Counted from the stretch's first letter, positions 1 to 14,819 are shown. The stretch: DNA of 64,000 nucleotides from Stercorarius parasiticus (GCA_013396915.1 VWZL01002000.1:311698-375697); one strand, 5' to 3'. The notes: a model not told the origin generated them from the sequence alone. Translations and numbers: made by a program.

Positions 1-1449
1 AGAAATTAGGATTCCTCTTATCCTGTAAGAAATTTTAAATTTGCCAGATCTTCGAGAAAAACATATTTTACTTTCAAATAGTGCATGAAAATCACCCTTG
101 TGCCATCCCCCTGCTCCAAGGAGGATGTAAATAGCATTTGATGCAAAGAAACAATCTAAGTTTCAAAAAAACACAACAGAAAAAGTTGGATACTATAATG
201 CTAAATTGGGTTTTGTGTCATGCATAACTTTTTTTAATGATACTGATTCCCAAAAAGTTCTCATTCATATTCTATTTATTTTAGTTCTTGAATGCTACAT
301 GTTTTGGTTTTTTCCTATGTATTTTAGCTGTTGAAAGCTATATGGTTCAATTTCCTGTGTTAGCTAGTGTCAAAGGATACTGAAGTTCATTTTCCCTAGA
401 CGAGGACATCATAGCCTTCCTTATCTGAATAGAAGTAAAACGGATTCCTTTTCTGTAACATTCTTTAGCAATCTCAATACTGAAGCCAAAAATAAAAGAA
501 AGCAAGATAATAACAAGACAAATACATAACAGAAAAGTCTAGTACTTTGCAGAAAACTAACACCTATAAAGACGTGATTCTGCATAACACAGGATTCACT
601 GAAAACAGGCAAATGGAAATATAGTAAATTACAGCATGAAAACATAATTTATAACTTGAGCATTTGTAACTTAAGAAATTCTTAAGTCTCAAAATAATAA
701 ACTGAAATAGTTTAGCTGATCACCCTATTCTCAGACCCTAAGATTTAATAAACATCCAAATGTAACCAACATCACCTATGACCATTGCTGCAGAGTTCCA
801 ACGTAAACCCTTGGCATGCCTCCCTGCAGACAGGACAATATACAATGGTAGGGTGTATCTGAGACCAAGTTCTGAAAAAAAAGGAGTCTCAGAAGGTGAC
901 TGAGCACAATTATTCCAGATTTTGTTGAGACTGTTTCAGTAACTAGTCACGAAGAAACACTGCTTCTATAATGATATCCTGGCAAACCAAATGTTCAACA
1001 ACTTTTCTTCCCCCAAAAAGAGATAAACAAATATGCCCACAACAACCTGAGACTCACCTGGACTTGATTTCAGCCAGATGTAGGACTAGATTTCCAAATA
1101 ATGCAGATGAAGTTAAAATTATATTACCAAGACAACATGAATTACCAGAAGATAATTTTTTAAGCTTATGTCCAATAGCCTGTCGCTAATCTGAAAGCTT
1201 CACAGACTATTACATAGAACCACGCATTTTTCTCTCTTTTTTTCCTACTTCCCTCAAAACAGAACCATAAATAATTGCCTGAATACTCTGCAATTGCTGT
1301 AGCTTGACCAAAGGTAAAACTTTTAAGAAATAAAATCAGAAATGGGGAGGAGCATGCAAGTATGTATAAAATAATGCAACAAAACCCTAAACAAGGATAG
1401 AGGGAATCAATTGTAACCAGGTTTTAGTTGTTCTTTTTTCCTCCATTTT
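1..1449. other. Unique AT-rich non-coding sequence
   Basis: No gene, RNA gene or recognisable repeat is seen. The open frames here are short, unrelated to any family I recognise and of the length expected by chance in AT-rich DNA. Confidence 0.6.
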
Positions 1450-1967
1450 TTTTCCCTTCGTATTCAGATGGAATTTCCTGTGTTCCAGTTTGCGCCCATT
1501 GCCCTTTGTCCTGTTATTGGGCACCACTGAAAGGAGTCTGGCCCCATCCTCTTGACATCTGCCCTGTAGGTATTTATAAGCATTGACAAGGTCCCCTCTC
1601 AGTCTTCTCTTCTCTAGGCTAAAAAGACCCAGGCCTCCGAGCCTTTCCTCATATGGGAGATGCTCCAGCCCCTTGTTCATCTTCATAGCCCTTCACTGGA
1701 GTATCTCCAGTAGTTCCTTCTGTGCCCAGAACTGGAGACAGTATTCCAGACACGGCCTCACCAGGGTAGAGTAGAGGGGGGAGGATGACCTCCCTTGACC
1801 TCCTGGCCACACTCTTTTTAATGCAGCCCAGGAGACCATTGGCCTTCTTGGCCACAAGGGCACATTGGTGCCTCATGGTCAACTTGTTGCCCTCCAGGAC
1901 TCCCATGTCCCTCTCTGCAGCACTGATTTCCAGCAGGTCAGCCCCTAACCTGTACTGATGATGGGCA
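1450..1967 (-). mobile_element. Old CR1 LINE fragment (end of ORF2), both ends missing
   Basis: Read on the minus strand, this matches the C-terminal part of CR1 ORF2, downstream of the reverse-transcriptase core. Visible blocks in order are YRLGADLLE, AERDMGVLEGNKLTM, CALVAKKANGLLGCIKKS, SREVILP, then in another frame [20 protein letters not shown] and [17 protein letters not shown]. The frame changes near 1775-1795, next to a run of G on the complementary strand, so the copy is frameshifted. A short stretch after the VILP block is also lost. The CR1 3' untranslated region and tail are absent on the low-coordinate side, and everything upstream of the ORF2 C-terminus is absent on the other. 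It is visibly more diverged than the copies at 25 and 58 kb, so it is probably an older insertion. The boundaries were judged by eye and may be off by 10-20 bases. Confidence 0.9.
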
Positions 1968-4900
1968 AATATCTTTTTCACTATAATTCAAAATCTATTT
2001 CCAGTGTTCAAATTGCAGAAATACTATTTAGAACAGTTCCTGTTATCACTCTTGCCTACAAATGTGTTAAACAATACTTTGTAAATACTATCTCTCCCCA
2101 GATGCTAGTATATTTTAATGGAGGTGATGGCTGTCCATTACATTTGCTGGACTGAAGATGGCTCTTTTACAATTAAAAATGCAGAATACATAAAACTAAA
2201 CCCACCATGAAGATATCTATTTTAGCTGTCATATTCTACTACAGTTCACAAGCACTTTTTCAACACAGAGTAGAATATAAAGTGTTTGTGCACAGAGTTT
2301 CTCAAATGTCCTTTAGAATTATCTGGAAATTTATTTCCATTACAGATAGCCACATACTGTTTTACTATTCTAGTACTGTAAATAAGATCCTTTACTTCCA
2401 TTAACATTTGCAGCAGGAAAAGACATATAATTAAACTGTACCACCCAAAATGCTTATAATCATCTACCTTCTGCTTTTTCCACCCACAGGACCCTAACAC
2501 TGGGTGTCACAAAGGAAATTGTGAAAAATAACTAATGGTGTAACACTAACTCCTACACTAGACATGTCAAAAACAGACACAGAAAAAGGGCTTCAATGAT
2601 TCTGCAAGGGGAAAAAAACCCACCACATTAAGCTTAGATGTAAGAAGTTTTTCATTGGAAAGAGAACACTTCATCTTTTCTCTGCCAACTTTCTAATACA
2701 AGACATCCACTTAAGGTAAGCTTTTTCCGCAGCTACTCTCCAGCCCATCTGACTTGTGTGCCAAACTTGCTTAAGAATTATTAATCTCAAGTTTCCATTA
2801 GGGAACACCTTGCAGCTGTGGGATGCTTGCCAAAATATGAAACCTTGCTGCTATGTTAACACATTTTATCGTTCTCCCTTCTGGTCCTCTGCTTCTTTCA
2901 TACAAGAAAGTCAGTCACGTCTTTCATTTGCTTTAGGCAGCAGACCTCATGGCAAAACCTTTCTGGGTCCACAGAAATGTATTATTGCAAGATTTATTTC
3001 TATAGATTGCTTAATGGGTGCATAGAGTGTTGTCTTGGTTTTTTTTTTTTAAACAGGAAGGGTGTCTTCATCATTTTGAAAACTAGATGTATTCATCCCA
3101 GAAATAGATGGACATGATACTTGTAAAAATAGTGATCTTCCTCTTCATTGTGCCCCAAATGTTAATTAAGCAAAGAGAATAAGAGTAGAAATAAAAATGA
3201 AAGAAATGGCAGTTCCGCGATTCAGCCACTGCAATTTGAGGAACACCTGTTCAGTTCCTTATGCCACCACAAATCTACTGGTGACACTTGAGACAAGCCA
3301 CTTTGAGTCATGATGAAAAAACAAAGGACATAAGCAAGAAGGCACTAAACAAACTTGGGCACGGAGAATCCAAAGTATCGTTTAAATTAGTTTTAAAGCT
3401 TATGCTAATGATTGTACATACCCAAGGCAATACAGGTACTCGTCCCGGCCTTGTTGTGCTTTCATGGAGCAGTGTTGACTGCAAAAAGGTATTCAATAAA
3501 CTGGCTAAACACCAGCAGCAACAACAGGGACTGACTGCAAATACAAATACACCTCTAGACACACCATAATACTGTTTGGGTGTCACTGGACTAACTCCCA
3601 AATATCTGATGAGCTCAAGCTCAAGCAAGCATTTCTGCGAAATCCAAACTACCTCCATGGAGGAATGTGAGACTTCTATTTTTATATCCTTTTCCTGTCT
3701 TTCCTTGTTCTTCTCTTCTCCACTGTGCATGGCTCTTTTCCTTTCTAGCCTCTTCTCTGGTGTGAGAGGAAAGGGATATTCATGGAAGTAAGATTAAAAC
3801 ACAGCTCTGTTCAACAAAGTTCCACCCCCTCTACCTCCAAAACCTTCCAAAGCAATGCTAAGAGCAGTCTTTCTCATTAAAAACAAAACAAAACAACACT
3901 CTGCAGTTAAACAAAAAGAAAATAAAGGCAACTGTAAAAAATGCAAACCTTCCTTAAAACTTGGTGTTTCAAATGCTTTAGTGGTTTCCTCCTTTCTGTA
4001 TTTTAATGAAGTGTTTAAATGTTTACGTAGCAAGTATTTGACAGATACAAGTCTCTGCATCTGAAATCCCAAACCCCATATGACTGCTTAGTATTGTTCA
4101 GTGAGATGATCATACCAATACAACTGAATTTCTGAGCTCATTTAGTCTACCAGAAATAACATACTTAGAATATAATAATTAGACACTTGCAGTGTATTAA
4201 GGAAAGACTTGTTTAGAAGCACAGGAAATCTGTCAGTTATCACCAGAAATTAATCAGGGTTTTTTAATGTGGTAAAAAGCTTTAAAAGCCAAGCGTACTA
4301 AACACTTGGGCATGCTTTCACATTACATTTGTAGTAGTTGGCAAAAGCCGAACTCATACATTCTCTCTAGGTCAGTTTGACAATATTTAACAAAACAGCC
4401 TTTTTTTTGGAACAGTGGATTTGACATTTTCTTATGCACCCTTCTAGGTAATTTCTCCCTGTGCTTTAATTCGCAGTTCTGAGGCCAGCTCTAGCAATCT
4501 CCCCGACCATCATGTAGACGTGATTGCTGCCAGTAGTCTTGGTAGGGGAGTGAGAACAAGGCAATACCACAGATTTTCAAATCAGATGCTGAAGACCTTT
4601 GAGATGCTGCCACAGGGCACCTCAAAGGAAAGACATGAGAATATATACCACGATCAATTGTGGAAATGGATCCAGCAACCACTTTTCTGCAACTTGTTAA
4701 GATGGTATTTGAATAGCCTAAAAGGACAGTTTTCATCAGCTTTTCCCTGTCCACCCTTCCAATAGGTTTAAAGACATTGAGGCCAGCAAGCATTTATGAT
4801 AATTTACCTTGACTTTCTACATTACATATTCTAATACATTTTATGATGAAATTCCTGAAACAACCCTATAAATTCTGATTAAGTCACAACTTCTGAAAAG

Positions 4901-6044
4901 GCTGACAATCTTAAAAGACCTGGAGAGAAAAAGCTTACATACCTACTCATAAATTGTTTCGACAGTTAATTGCCTTAATTACTAAGCAATTGCACCTTGC
5001 TTCTTGTCTAAATTTGTCCTGTTTAAACTTTTATTTGCTTTTGTATCTTGCGATGCCTTTGGGACTGAAAAGTGTTCACCAAAACATCCTACTCCTGCAA
5101 AATTTGCAGTATGAAAAGGGATTAGGAATGCCTGGGGAACGTAAGATGGAGATGCTTTTGCAGAATTACAGCACTTCCACTCAGAATGACTTAAATATTT
5201 GTGCCTTTTAACAAATTATTTATACATACTTAAAACAACTGAATACTGCTGGACATTCTGAGAGTGGGAAGGACAAGTGCATAGGTAAAGGAAGGGAGAA
5301 AAAGAATTTCTTCTGTATTACTAGAGTTGTTCAGCTTTCTATTTTGCTGTTCATACTTGTAGCTTATGTATTTCCAATTCTCTTTCTCTTGTGAGTATGC
5401 AATTTACAGTATTTACAGGAGACCTGGGTATACGTTATTTTATCGTGTTACAATGATCATGCTCCTTTTGTCTGCCTTTATTACTATACAGATCAGTAAT
5501 TTAAAAGGCAGAAAACCAGTCTGACTTTAATGTTTCAGGACCTTACCAATTCAGCTTTATAGAGGGCTCAGAACCAATCAAACCTGCAAAGGGATTGCTT
5601 GGAAGCAGTGCAACACATTTTTAATTTTATCAAAGACCAAAGCTGACTGTTGATTCAGCTAATATTTTGGTTTTCATTATTTTACCATCTTCTGAAGTAA
5701 TATAAGGAAAAAAGCCTCCACGTTTTCCAATGAGAAACAAAGAATAAATTTTGATCACTATAAAAAAAAACCCATCTCTTCCTGGGTCTCATGACGCCTT
5801 TAATCAGACCCTATACATTGCTAAATATTAAAGATGTATACAAAATACTGCCTCAGACTTCAAATCTAGGTTAACAAATGGTACCCAAATGGCAGGAGAA
5901 TATAACCAAATTCTATCACTGGCTTCTGAAATTAGCATTATTTGCCTAAATTTTGACAGGCAACATGCAAGGCTCGGTACCTGGCAGCGATCTGAAGTGA
6001 AGGAAAGCAATGTCAGCAAGAAGGGCACAGACAGCATTGCATAC
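1968..6044. other. Unique non-coding sequence
   Basis: No gene could be supported. A 140-codon open frame on the minus strand (3308-3730) and a 93-codon frame opposite it are low-complexity in part (runs of Cys and Gln) and match no family I know. The block at 4477-4793 is open on both strands and is discussed as a finding. Confidence 0.55.
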
Positions 6045-6194
6045 AAGGGAAAAAAGAAAGGAAGAAGGCAGGGAGGGAGGGAGGAAGGAGGGAAGGAGAG
6101 AGGGAAGGAGGGAGGGAAGGAAGGAGACAAGAGCAGGGAAAAGACAGAGGGATAGAGAGAGGGAAAGGAAGAAAGGAAGAAGGGAAGAAAAGAC
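6045..6194 (+). repeat. Purine-rich (GGA/GGAA)n simple repeat
   Basis: About 150 bases of nearly pure purine built from GGGA, GGAA and GGAGG units. Two open frames that cross it encode only Gly/Arg/Lys/Glu-rich (plus) or Pro/Ser/Leu-rich (minus) low-complexity peptides, so they are not genes. Homopurine mirror tracts of this kind can form triplex (H-DNA) structures and often differ in length between individuals. Confidence 0.9.
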
Positions 6195-9100
6195 AGACAT
6201 CTGGAACAAAAATTGAAAAAACAGTTAAATATTTACTATTCTCAGTTGAGCAGAGGACTTAGGCTCCAGAGAAGGGGAAAGAAATGCAGGAGGACAAAAG
6301 CAATGGGTGAAGCTGGAAACACACTTCAGGGTATTCAGAAAAATTAATGAGCCCACTCCCAGAAAATAGAGTAAGCTGTAAAAAAATGCAAAACCTCTTT
6401 GGTTTTGTTAGATAAGGTGACAGGTGTTTTCTTTTAAGAATATAGGTGGGCCTGATACCTATTTTTAAACTTTGTGTTTGTCTTTCATATATGAAAAGCA
6501 AAATGCCCTCATTTTAGATTTTCTCAGGGTATAGAGAGTATAGAAATTCTAAACATAGAAGCAATATAATCTCTGTATATAAAAAAGTATATTTAAGCTG
6601 TTAGAGTGACTTCTTTTCAAATAGTTCTTGTATACTTTTCTCTACCATGCTGGTGTAAGAAACATGAACTGACTAGCGTTCTGTTCTTCCACAGAAAACA
6701 ATTAGTATTTTTTCTACATTCATAGCAACTTAAGATTCATAGAATAAGACAATCTGTGAATATTATTACAAAGCGGAACATGCCAGAATAAAAAATGGCA
6801 ATTTATAGAGAAATAAACAGATTATTAAAAACTTTAAGATACTTACAATTTTGGTTATTTTTCTTTGCCAAGCCAATACTGAAAGAAATAAAACAATCTG
6901 AAAGTTTTAACTCACCAGTATTTTTTGATCATTAGTCTCTTTAGGAATTTCTAGTTTTTAAAGACCAAAGAAACTCAAGATAATCAAATTTGGAAATCAC
7001 TCTAATAACGTGTAATAAGGTTCAGCACTGGTATCTAAAAACTAAACACCTTTTGATTGTCAACTAGCAAAAATTTAGAATTGATATTTCATTTCGATAG
7101 TCCATACATTTTAGTCCCTTTTTATATACAGCACCTTCAGTATCAAGTTTTCCATTATAATATATAATTGCAGAAGAAAGACATCAAAATTTGAATTGCC
7201 AGCATCTGTGATCCTGATTATAGTTAGGTATTTCATCACTGAAATTAAAGAATAGTTTTACCCCTTGTTGCCTCTATTTCACCAAGAAAAAGTTAGAGAG
7301 GTTCGTGTTGTTCTGAAAGATATTTTTCTGGATTCTTGGTTCTAGAAATAATGGGAAAATCAAATCATCTCTTCTTGGAATTTTGTCTTTAGAAAGACTG
7401 GATTGACAGAGCAAGACATTTATGTGATTTCTGCCTTTAATTGGAGACACTTGGATATTCTGAATCTTTAGTAAATACATAATTTCTTTCATCTTTTTAA
7501 ACTGGAATTGAGATCTGAAGGTGTTAAAACAAAATACAACTTTAGACACTGTGAACAAAACCTACTTCTTTTTCTCCATCATGTGTTTGTTCCTTAACTC
7601 AAAAGAAAAACAAACAATATGGCCCCGCCTTTAAAGGAAAAGCTAAGGAAAAGACATAAACCTTTAATGTACGGAATGGGAAACAGAGAGGTTTTGTATA
7701 CTGCAGGGTGGATAAGAGAAGCAAATTAAAGAATTCATACACATAAAGTGTTTTTAAGTATTTTATAAGGATCTATTGCCTTGTATAAAATTGTATATAT
7801 AATATGTAAAATACTTTATATGCAATATATAATATATAATATATAAATGTTCTTAGCATGGTTAGTGAAATAATGCCTACAGGAATTTGAATTTCTCTAC
7901 GAACCCAACCACACCACCTTAATGTTCTAAAGCATCACTTAAAATAACAGCAAGTGTAAGACTGCTTAAGTAAAAGCACAAACGGTGACCGCAATTTCCT
8001 TGCAGATCTGCTATCTGCACAAACGAGCAAATCCCAGGGATTCTCACTTTCAGATGTATCTAAACTGACATGTTTCTCTCTTTGTGTGGTATGTAAACCA
8101 ATTAAGAACTCCTGAGATGAAATGAAGTCAGTGTGAAAATCTGGCACTTAGGGAGGGATGACTTCCCTATTTTATGCACCAGTTTTGAGAAAGGAGTGAG
8201 AGGAGTCTTTATGTGGCTTAATGAATATACTAACTTCTTCTTAGTCTGGCACCATCTAATGTATATTTTCTGAGCTGTAGATCACTTGGACCTCAGTGTG
8301 GTAAAATGCTCATGAATTCAAATGATCATCTCAGTTAGAAATGCACTTATGCACAATATGCTCTTAAAAAACTAAAGCTTTGGGGCGTTAATAATCTTTA
8401 ATTTTTTTTAATGACTGAAAACATTGCTACTCAGGGTCTATTTTTATCACTTACTGTCTCATATTCCTGTGGGTGCACCAGCTTTGAGCTAGAGTTCCTA
8501 GAACAGAAAGGCTGATGTCTATTGTATCTATTCAATTTTTTTAATTTTTTTAACTATTTTTTACTGTCTTTTAACTTTGTTGTGCCCTTCACTTTCCCTC
8601 TTCCTAGCACTTTGCAGCTCAGACTAGGAACAGTGAACAGCATAGCACGGATGTCAGTTGTTGTCCATAAACCCAGGGCAACACATTTAAAGAACGCACC
8701 AGTACAAAACTGGATTTACTACTGCAATGAAGAACTCCCCACTGTGTTGCTGCTGCCCATTTGGGTGATCACAGCCACACAAAGGACCCAAATGACAGAT
8801 CTTGCCCTAGGTTTCTCTTACATGTGACCTCATCTGCTTGGATCTCATTCCCAAAGCCTCAGATTTCTCAATACCTTATTTGCTTTATTCCAATCAAACA
8901 GCAGTCACCTTGTGCTTCAAGTGCCAATCTGTTCATTTTTTCCCCTTTGTGCTGCCAGTTTTCAACCTTTGTTTGGTTTTAATTATCTTACATTATTATT
9001 TTAGCCCACCAGGAATCTACAGTAACACAGCTGAGTTGTTTAACATGTTCCTTCAGTTGTTAAAATTATAACCCTGGTTATTTCTATTAGCAAAAATATC

Positions 9101-12100
9101 CTTAGCTATCTCCTCATTCTTTTAATCACCACTTCCAAGATCTCAGTCTAGCTCTTAAAGTTCTTTTTTTTAATAAGGTGACCAACCTCCCTACCATCAC
9201 ACCCGACTTCCTCAGCCCCCCCCTCCCTCCCAGTTCACTCCTTCTTTGTGCCAGCACTATCCTCATTCTCTACAGTATCAAACGCTTTCCATCTGTCTCC
9301 TCTGCAATCATTTTTGGAGGCGTTGTGTTGCCATTTTCTTCATTTCACTGCAGGAAGACATCAGAAATGCAATTTAACCAGGTAACACATCCAAGAGCAA
9401 CCTGGCAGCAAGTAAGCCAAAAAGGGTCATCCATTTTCATGGACTAATAGACAGACTAATAGATGTGAACAACCATTAGAGTACACAGTCAAGCCTACAA
9501 ACCACAGGTGCTTACATACCTTGTAGTTAAGCCTGGTATTAAGGTCTATGAATAATCTTTGGCAAAGAAGTAGCTTTCCAAGAGGCATGCCAGTGTCAAA
9601 GCTGTGTGCTTCAATTGTCAATCCAGGAATTAAACATGTCCCCTTTAACACCGTAATATTTTCAGTTTGCGTTTGGCTGCTTGCACCTTTCAGCCCTTTG
9701 GTTTTGTTTGTTTATTTCAATTAAAAAAAGAACCACCTAGTAATTTTTTCACTTCTGTGTTCAAGTGATCCAGTCACGTCTCCATCTCTTTCCTATAAGG
9801 TAAACCACTGAACTGTGTTCACCCGCACTAACATTTTCTCTAACTCCTTGACAGTTTTCTGGTTCTCTTGAATTATTCTCATTTTTAAAAATGCAAACGC
9901 TATATATTCACAGGTTTTCTTGGTAGAAGTAAACCCACCTCCTTTCTATTTATTTCTTCCTGATTTTCATGGATTTTGCTAACTCTGGTGGCCACACTGA
10001 GCACAGGTTCCGTGTTTTCTGCTCTGACCCTTGAATCCTGTATGAAGCTGTTTTCACGGACAAAAGCCTCCCACCACATTTTATAGGAATAGTTTCCTTT
10101 CCATGTTCCTGAAGCACTCACTCTTCACTTGCCTTGGTTAAAAGCATATGCTGCTCAAATTTACCATCATGGTCCTCTCTTTTAACCCATCTTTCAATTG
10201 TGCCTTTCATCATCTGTGTCATGTCTAGCAGAAAATGCAATTCCTAGAAAAAATTGCTGATGATCTCTCCCAGCATTGTATCTTAATTGTTTTAACATGT
10301 ACTTTCTTCTATGAAGATGAGCATAAAATGCTATAAAGAACAATTATGCCAAACAGTATTAAACAGTTAACAAAAATTGTCAGTTCTACACAATTTACCT
10401 TTATTAAGCAAACCTGAATCTCATCAAGGGATGCAACTGAATCTGGCTGACAGTTTTTATTTTCCATATAACAGTTCTGACGAACATTAACTACGTTCTT
10501 CACTTTTAATTCTAATTCATAATTCTTCCAAAAATTACAACTAACAGTGGGCTATTGAACTTAAAGATTTTAATCTGGCTCCAGAATTAATTTATAGAAA
10601 CAAGTTAGGGGAGAAGTACAACCCATGACAAAGGAACAAACAGGGACTTAGAGCTGCCAATATGTGGGCTTGTGGGCTTGCAGAATCCCTCTGAAACAGA
10701 GTATAAAACAAGGTACATGCAAGCCATTTCCTTTATGTTACCAAACTTTGAAATTAATGTGAACTGAAAAGGCTGCAGGGCACATGATTCCCTAGTGTCA
10801 TCCCATAACACAATGACAAAGCAAGACAATTTTTCTATGGATGTACAGACAGGAAATAGCCAGCAAGACACAAGAAAGTTATCCGGCAACTGCAAAACAG
10901 CTGTCGCAGTCTGACAGACATGACATGATCTAATACTTTAAAACATTTCATAAAATCATTAATTAAAAAACAATAAGGTCTTACCACACCACTATTTCAA
11001 TGTCATGCCTAATGGCTTCTTTTTTTCTTTTTCTTTTAAAATAGAGACATGAAAGTCCTGACAAAAAAATTCAAATTAAAATCACTCTTTGACGTCTCAG
11101 CCAAATCCCTCTCCTTATTCCCCTTAAGTACAGAATCTACCTACAAGGTTACAGGAAATACTGAGAACATTGAGCTGGTCTCAAGCATAGTAATCTCTTA
11201 CTTTTGCTGAAGAGCTATCAGCAAATATCCAGGTCAAGCAATTATAAAGAGAAGACCAAACAGAATGGCCACAACCTGAGAGAAGATAATATGCATTTTG
11301 TGGACTGCAACAGTGAAACCTCCAAAGTGAACAAAGTTTATTCTCTCTGAATATAACCAGCTGAGGCCAGCAGCCAACATAACCAAATAGTCTGCACTTT
11401 TACAGTAAATTATGCAATTTCACAGTTGTAGATCCTATTACCAGATGACATCATATTTTTGAGCTAATGCTTGAAACTCCTGGATGAAATCTACTATTGT
11501 GAGCATACTGTCAAGAAGTGTGTAGCTAAGGTAAGTCCTGAAATCTTATCCTGTGTTTTACAGTTCATCATTAAATGCACAGACTACTATAAAATAGGAA
11601 AATATAATCACATAAAAGTTCATTTTTGTTCAGAAAATGAAGTACTGGAATCAGATATATGCTACCTAGAAAATAAAAAGAAACAAACCACCATAAATGG
11701 TTTAAATACAGTTAGTGCTTGCTGCATTTGTTAGCTGGGAGAAGAGAGAAAAGGCAGCTGCTTTTTAAAAATAAATTGCACTATAATTACAACGAAACAG
11801 GAATATACTCATTAAATGCATGGAATATATTCATCAGATAATATCTTATCAGGAAAGTGTGACTCAAAAGATATCCTTGAGTCATCATATAAGCAGTCCG
11901 CCAGGGGTCACACAAAGTGATCACAAGAACAGACTCCAACATACTAGCCACTCCCTCTAAAAGGATTTTTAATAAATGTTTGTGCAACTCACGTTATATC
12001 AGAGAAATCACTTCCATTGATATGTAGTACACTACATACAGCATTCACTGGAAGTCACAAAAATTAAAAATACCATAAACTGTCACCAGTGGCTATAACA

Positions 12101-14812
12101 TAGGGATCACAACTCACTGAATTCAGGAAACTGAGCCTAATATGGGGCTATTTGTGTCTACATGTTTAAGAGTATACAACTGATTCAGCTACAAAGTATA
12201 TTTTATACATTTTTGGCTTTGACTTAACTGTTAAAAATAGGGGTGGAGAGGTCTTCAGATTCTGAGAATTTAAAATGAGAAAAGATTGGAGGAACTGAAC
12301 AAGTAAGGATGTGAAAGAAAAAACAGTTAAGGACGAAGTAATACAGCAATAACAAAAAGGCAGCAAGACGGTACAATACTGCTTAGCCAGATTAACATTT
12401 ACTGCACATTATGTAAACATCTCTGAATAATATAAACCCATACATGTTACAGAAAAGAAGGTATTAAGGTCTTAAGCTTGTATACAACAGTCTTCACAAA
12501 AAAAACAAGGACAACAAACAGGCTTACTAAAAATATATTCTGGAAAGGGCTGAAAACACTATCATATCATCTTATTTCCATTTCCCAGAGAGTTTTCAAG
12601 ATTGAGGGTGAACCTATCATTCTTCGTTTACCCTATTCATAAAGAGAACAAGGGTATTTAGGGCAACATCTGCCTGAATTTACCACCAAATGTTCTCTCT
12701 AGCTACAATTTGTAAATAAATCTCCTTGGGTTTAAAAATTAAGATAACTGTTCTCCTCTGGATCTAACTTCCAGCAGTATCAGTATCCAACAAGGACAAA
12801 GGAATAAATGAACTCAAACACACATTTCAAAATATTTTATTTCTTTTTCAGAGACCATTGCAGAAAGTAAATAAATGCTGGTTTTTTTCCCTTCAATGCT
12901 TATTTACTTTTCTGCACTGATTACTTTTCAGTCCCATTAAAAACGGTCATTAGTTTGACTGTTTCATCCAGATTTGTTTCAAGGGAGTTCTAATCTTTAT
13001 ATAATCAGATGCTCTGCTGCATTGGTTAGATTTCAGACTCTAAAGACTAGGTTATATCCTAACCTTTTCACCTTCCTAACCTTTTCATGTTACCACACAA
13101 TCCAAGTCTACTAAAAGTGTTTGACTACAACAATATAGCTGTGGTAAGAAAACATAGAGATAGACTGCTGATTTTACGGTAGTATCATCAGGCACCAGAG
13201 ATTCAACTCCCAAAGGGAAAAAAAGTACACATGACCCTCTTTTATGTTGCTCCTTTTCCATAAACAAGAGCTCCCAGAATCCTAAATGTATAAATGTACA
13301 TACAGAAGCTTTGCGATTACAGCACTTTAGCCATTAACTTACAATACATTATATATAGCATCACTGTAAGAGGAACCAGATCTATTCTATGTGCTCTTTT
13401 TTTCTCCACTCAATCTCAGATCCATGGATAATTACATCTGCTTTGCTGTCAAATACACATGATGAGCATTATATGTATAACTTCTGCAAAATACAGTTAT
13501 TTTACAAGTAGATGATTCAAGCAAACAGAAGTTTCACAAGCACAGAAACCACACATTTGTGACATATACAGTTCCCCTACATAACTCCTTATGCAACAGA
13601 TAAGTAGCAGCTTATCCCAGATGTTTTTAATTTCTGTGCTCTCAGGGACAAAGTATTTGATTTCAGAGCAAGGAACAGGAATTCATATGGATCACTGAAG
13701 TGGCTTAAAGAGCATGTAACACCCTCGCACCCCACACACTATATGACATTAAATACATCTGCCAACTGTATATCACAGGACAGGACCTGCTTAGTTAAGC
13801 TCCTGTAATCCTGCTGCTAGTCTGCTTTTTCAAGCATCTGCCACTCACAGTTCTCCTCCCTCACCCTTTCATTCATTTTGGCAGGCAGCTCTGGAAGAAT
13901 GACCAGCAGCTGCAGTGTCTGTAGATCCTGGCAGTAGTTGACAACATGCTTTAACAATACATGCTGGAGGTGCACGCACTGCCTATTTCAGTGTGCTCTC
14001 TACAGGTTTTTATGCCAAAAAACAGACAGGTTATGGAAGTTTGAATTATTTAAATGAACTAAAATAATAAACGAGACAAAATGAGGTCCTGCTCTGCCTT
14101 CCAGAAGGGGCAAAGGCCTTTCAGTGCAAAGTAGAGGTCCAACTCATTGAGAACAGAGAGCTTGATAAATCATGTTGCACTTACTAACAACAATTAGCTT
14201 AAGCTACTAAAAACACTTTTAAAAGAATCTTAAAAAACAGGCTTACATAATGCCTTATAGATAGTAATGAGCTCGGAAAGGACTATTAGCAATGATATTG
14301 GTAGAGAAAATCCTAATAATACCCCTCCCACTGCTCGTAGTATGCTCACAACTGCAAATAGATTTACATGAAGAAAGCATGAAACCCTCTAGGTCAATTT
14401 ATCACCTGTATGTTGAGGGAAAACAAGAGTTTATTACTGCTCAGTTTTTAAGCACAGAATCAAGTGTACCTTCATAAACAGAAAAGGTTTTTCTTCTTCC
14501 CACATAAAAGCTGCACAAACATATATTGTGCTATAAAAAAAAACCTAAAAGGAAATTCCACCTGGCGTGCAGTCTTCTTTCAACCATAAACTCACAGGGT
14601 GAAAATACCAGCATTTCTACTTGCTCAGGCCAGTAGCTAGACAGTTATTTGTTACCTTTGAATCCACCAAATGAAAAAGTAAAATGTTACTTGCACGGAG
14701 GAGGTAATATTTAAATTTGGAGCTTTGTATGAAGAGGTTGGGTTGCATCAAGAGGTATCTTCTAGCTCCTGCCAAGTTGGCACTTTACACAACATAGCAG
14801 ACTCCATCGTCT
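6195..14812. other. Unique AT-rich non-coding sequence
   Basis: No gene, RNA gene or clear transposable element is seen. It contains a short AT-only microsatellite at 7792-7848. A textbook splice-donor string occurs at about 11525-11534, but no conserved reading frame or acceptor around it supports an exon. Confidence 0.55.
7792..7848. repeat. (TA)-rich microsatellite
   Basis: An interrupted run of TATA and AATATA units, about 57 bases of nearly pure A and T. Nothing suggests a function. Confidence 0.75.
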
Positions 14813-14819
14813 GGGTGTA

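Noticed and set aside
3308..3730. 140-codon open frame on the minus strand
   Set aside because: No recognised motif, Cys-rich low-complexity patch, no splice or promoter context; within chance expectation for 64 kb.
6735..6765. ATTCATAGAATAAGACAATC resembling a CR1 tail
   Set aside because: Too short and no adjoining CR1 block.
11515..11540. Perfect splice-donor string AAGGTAAGT
   Set aside because: One or so is expected by chance on either strand in 64 kb; no conserved frame or acceptor supports an exon.
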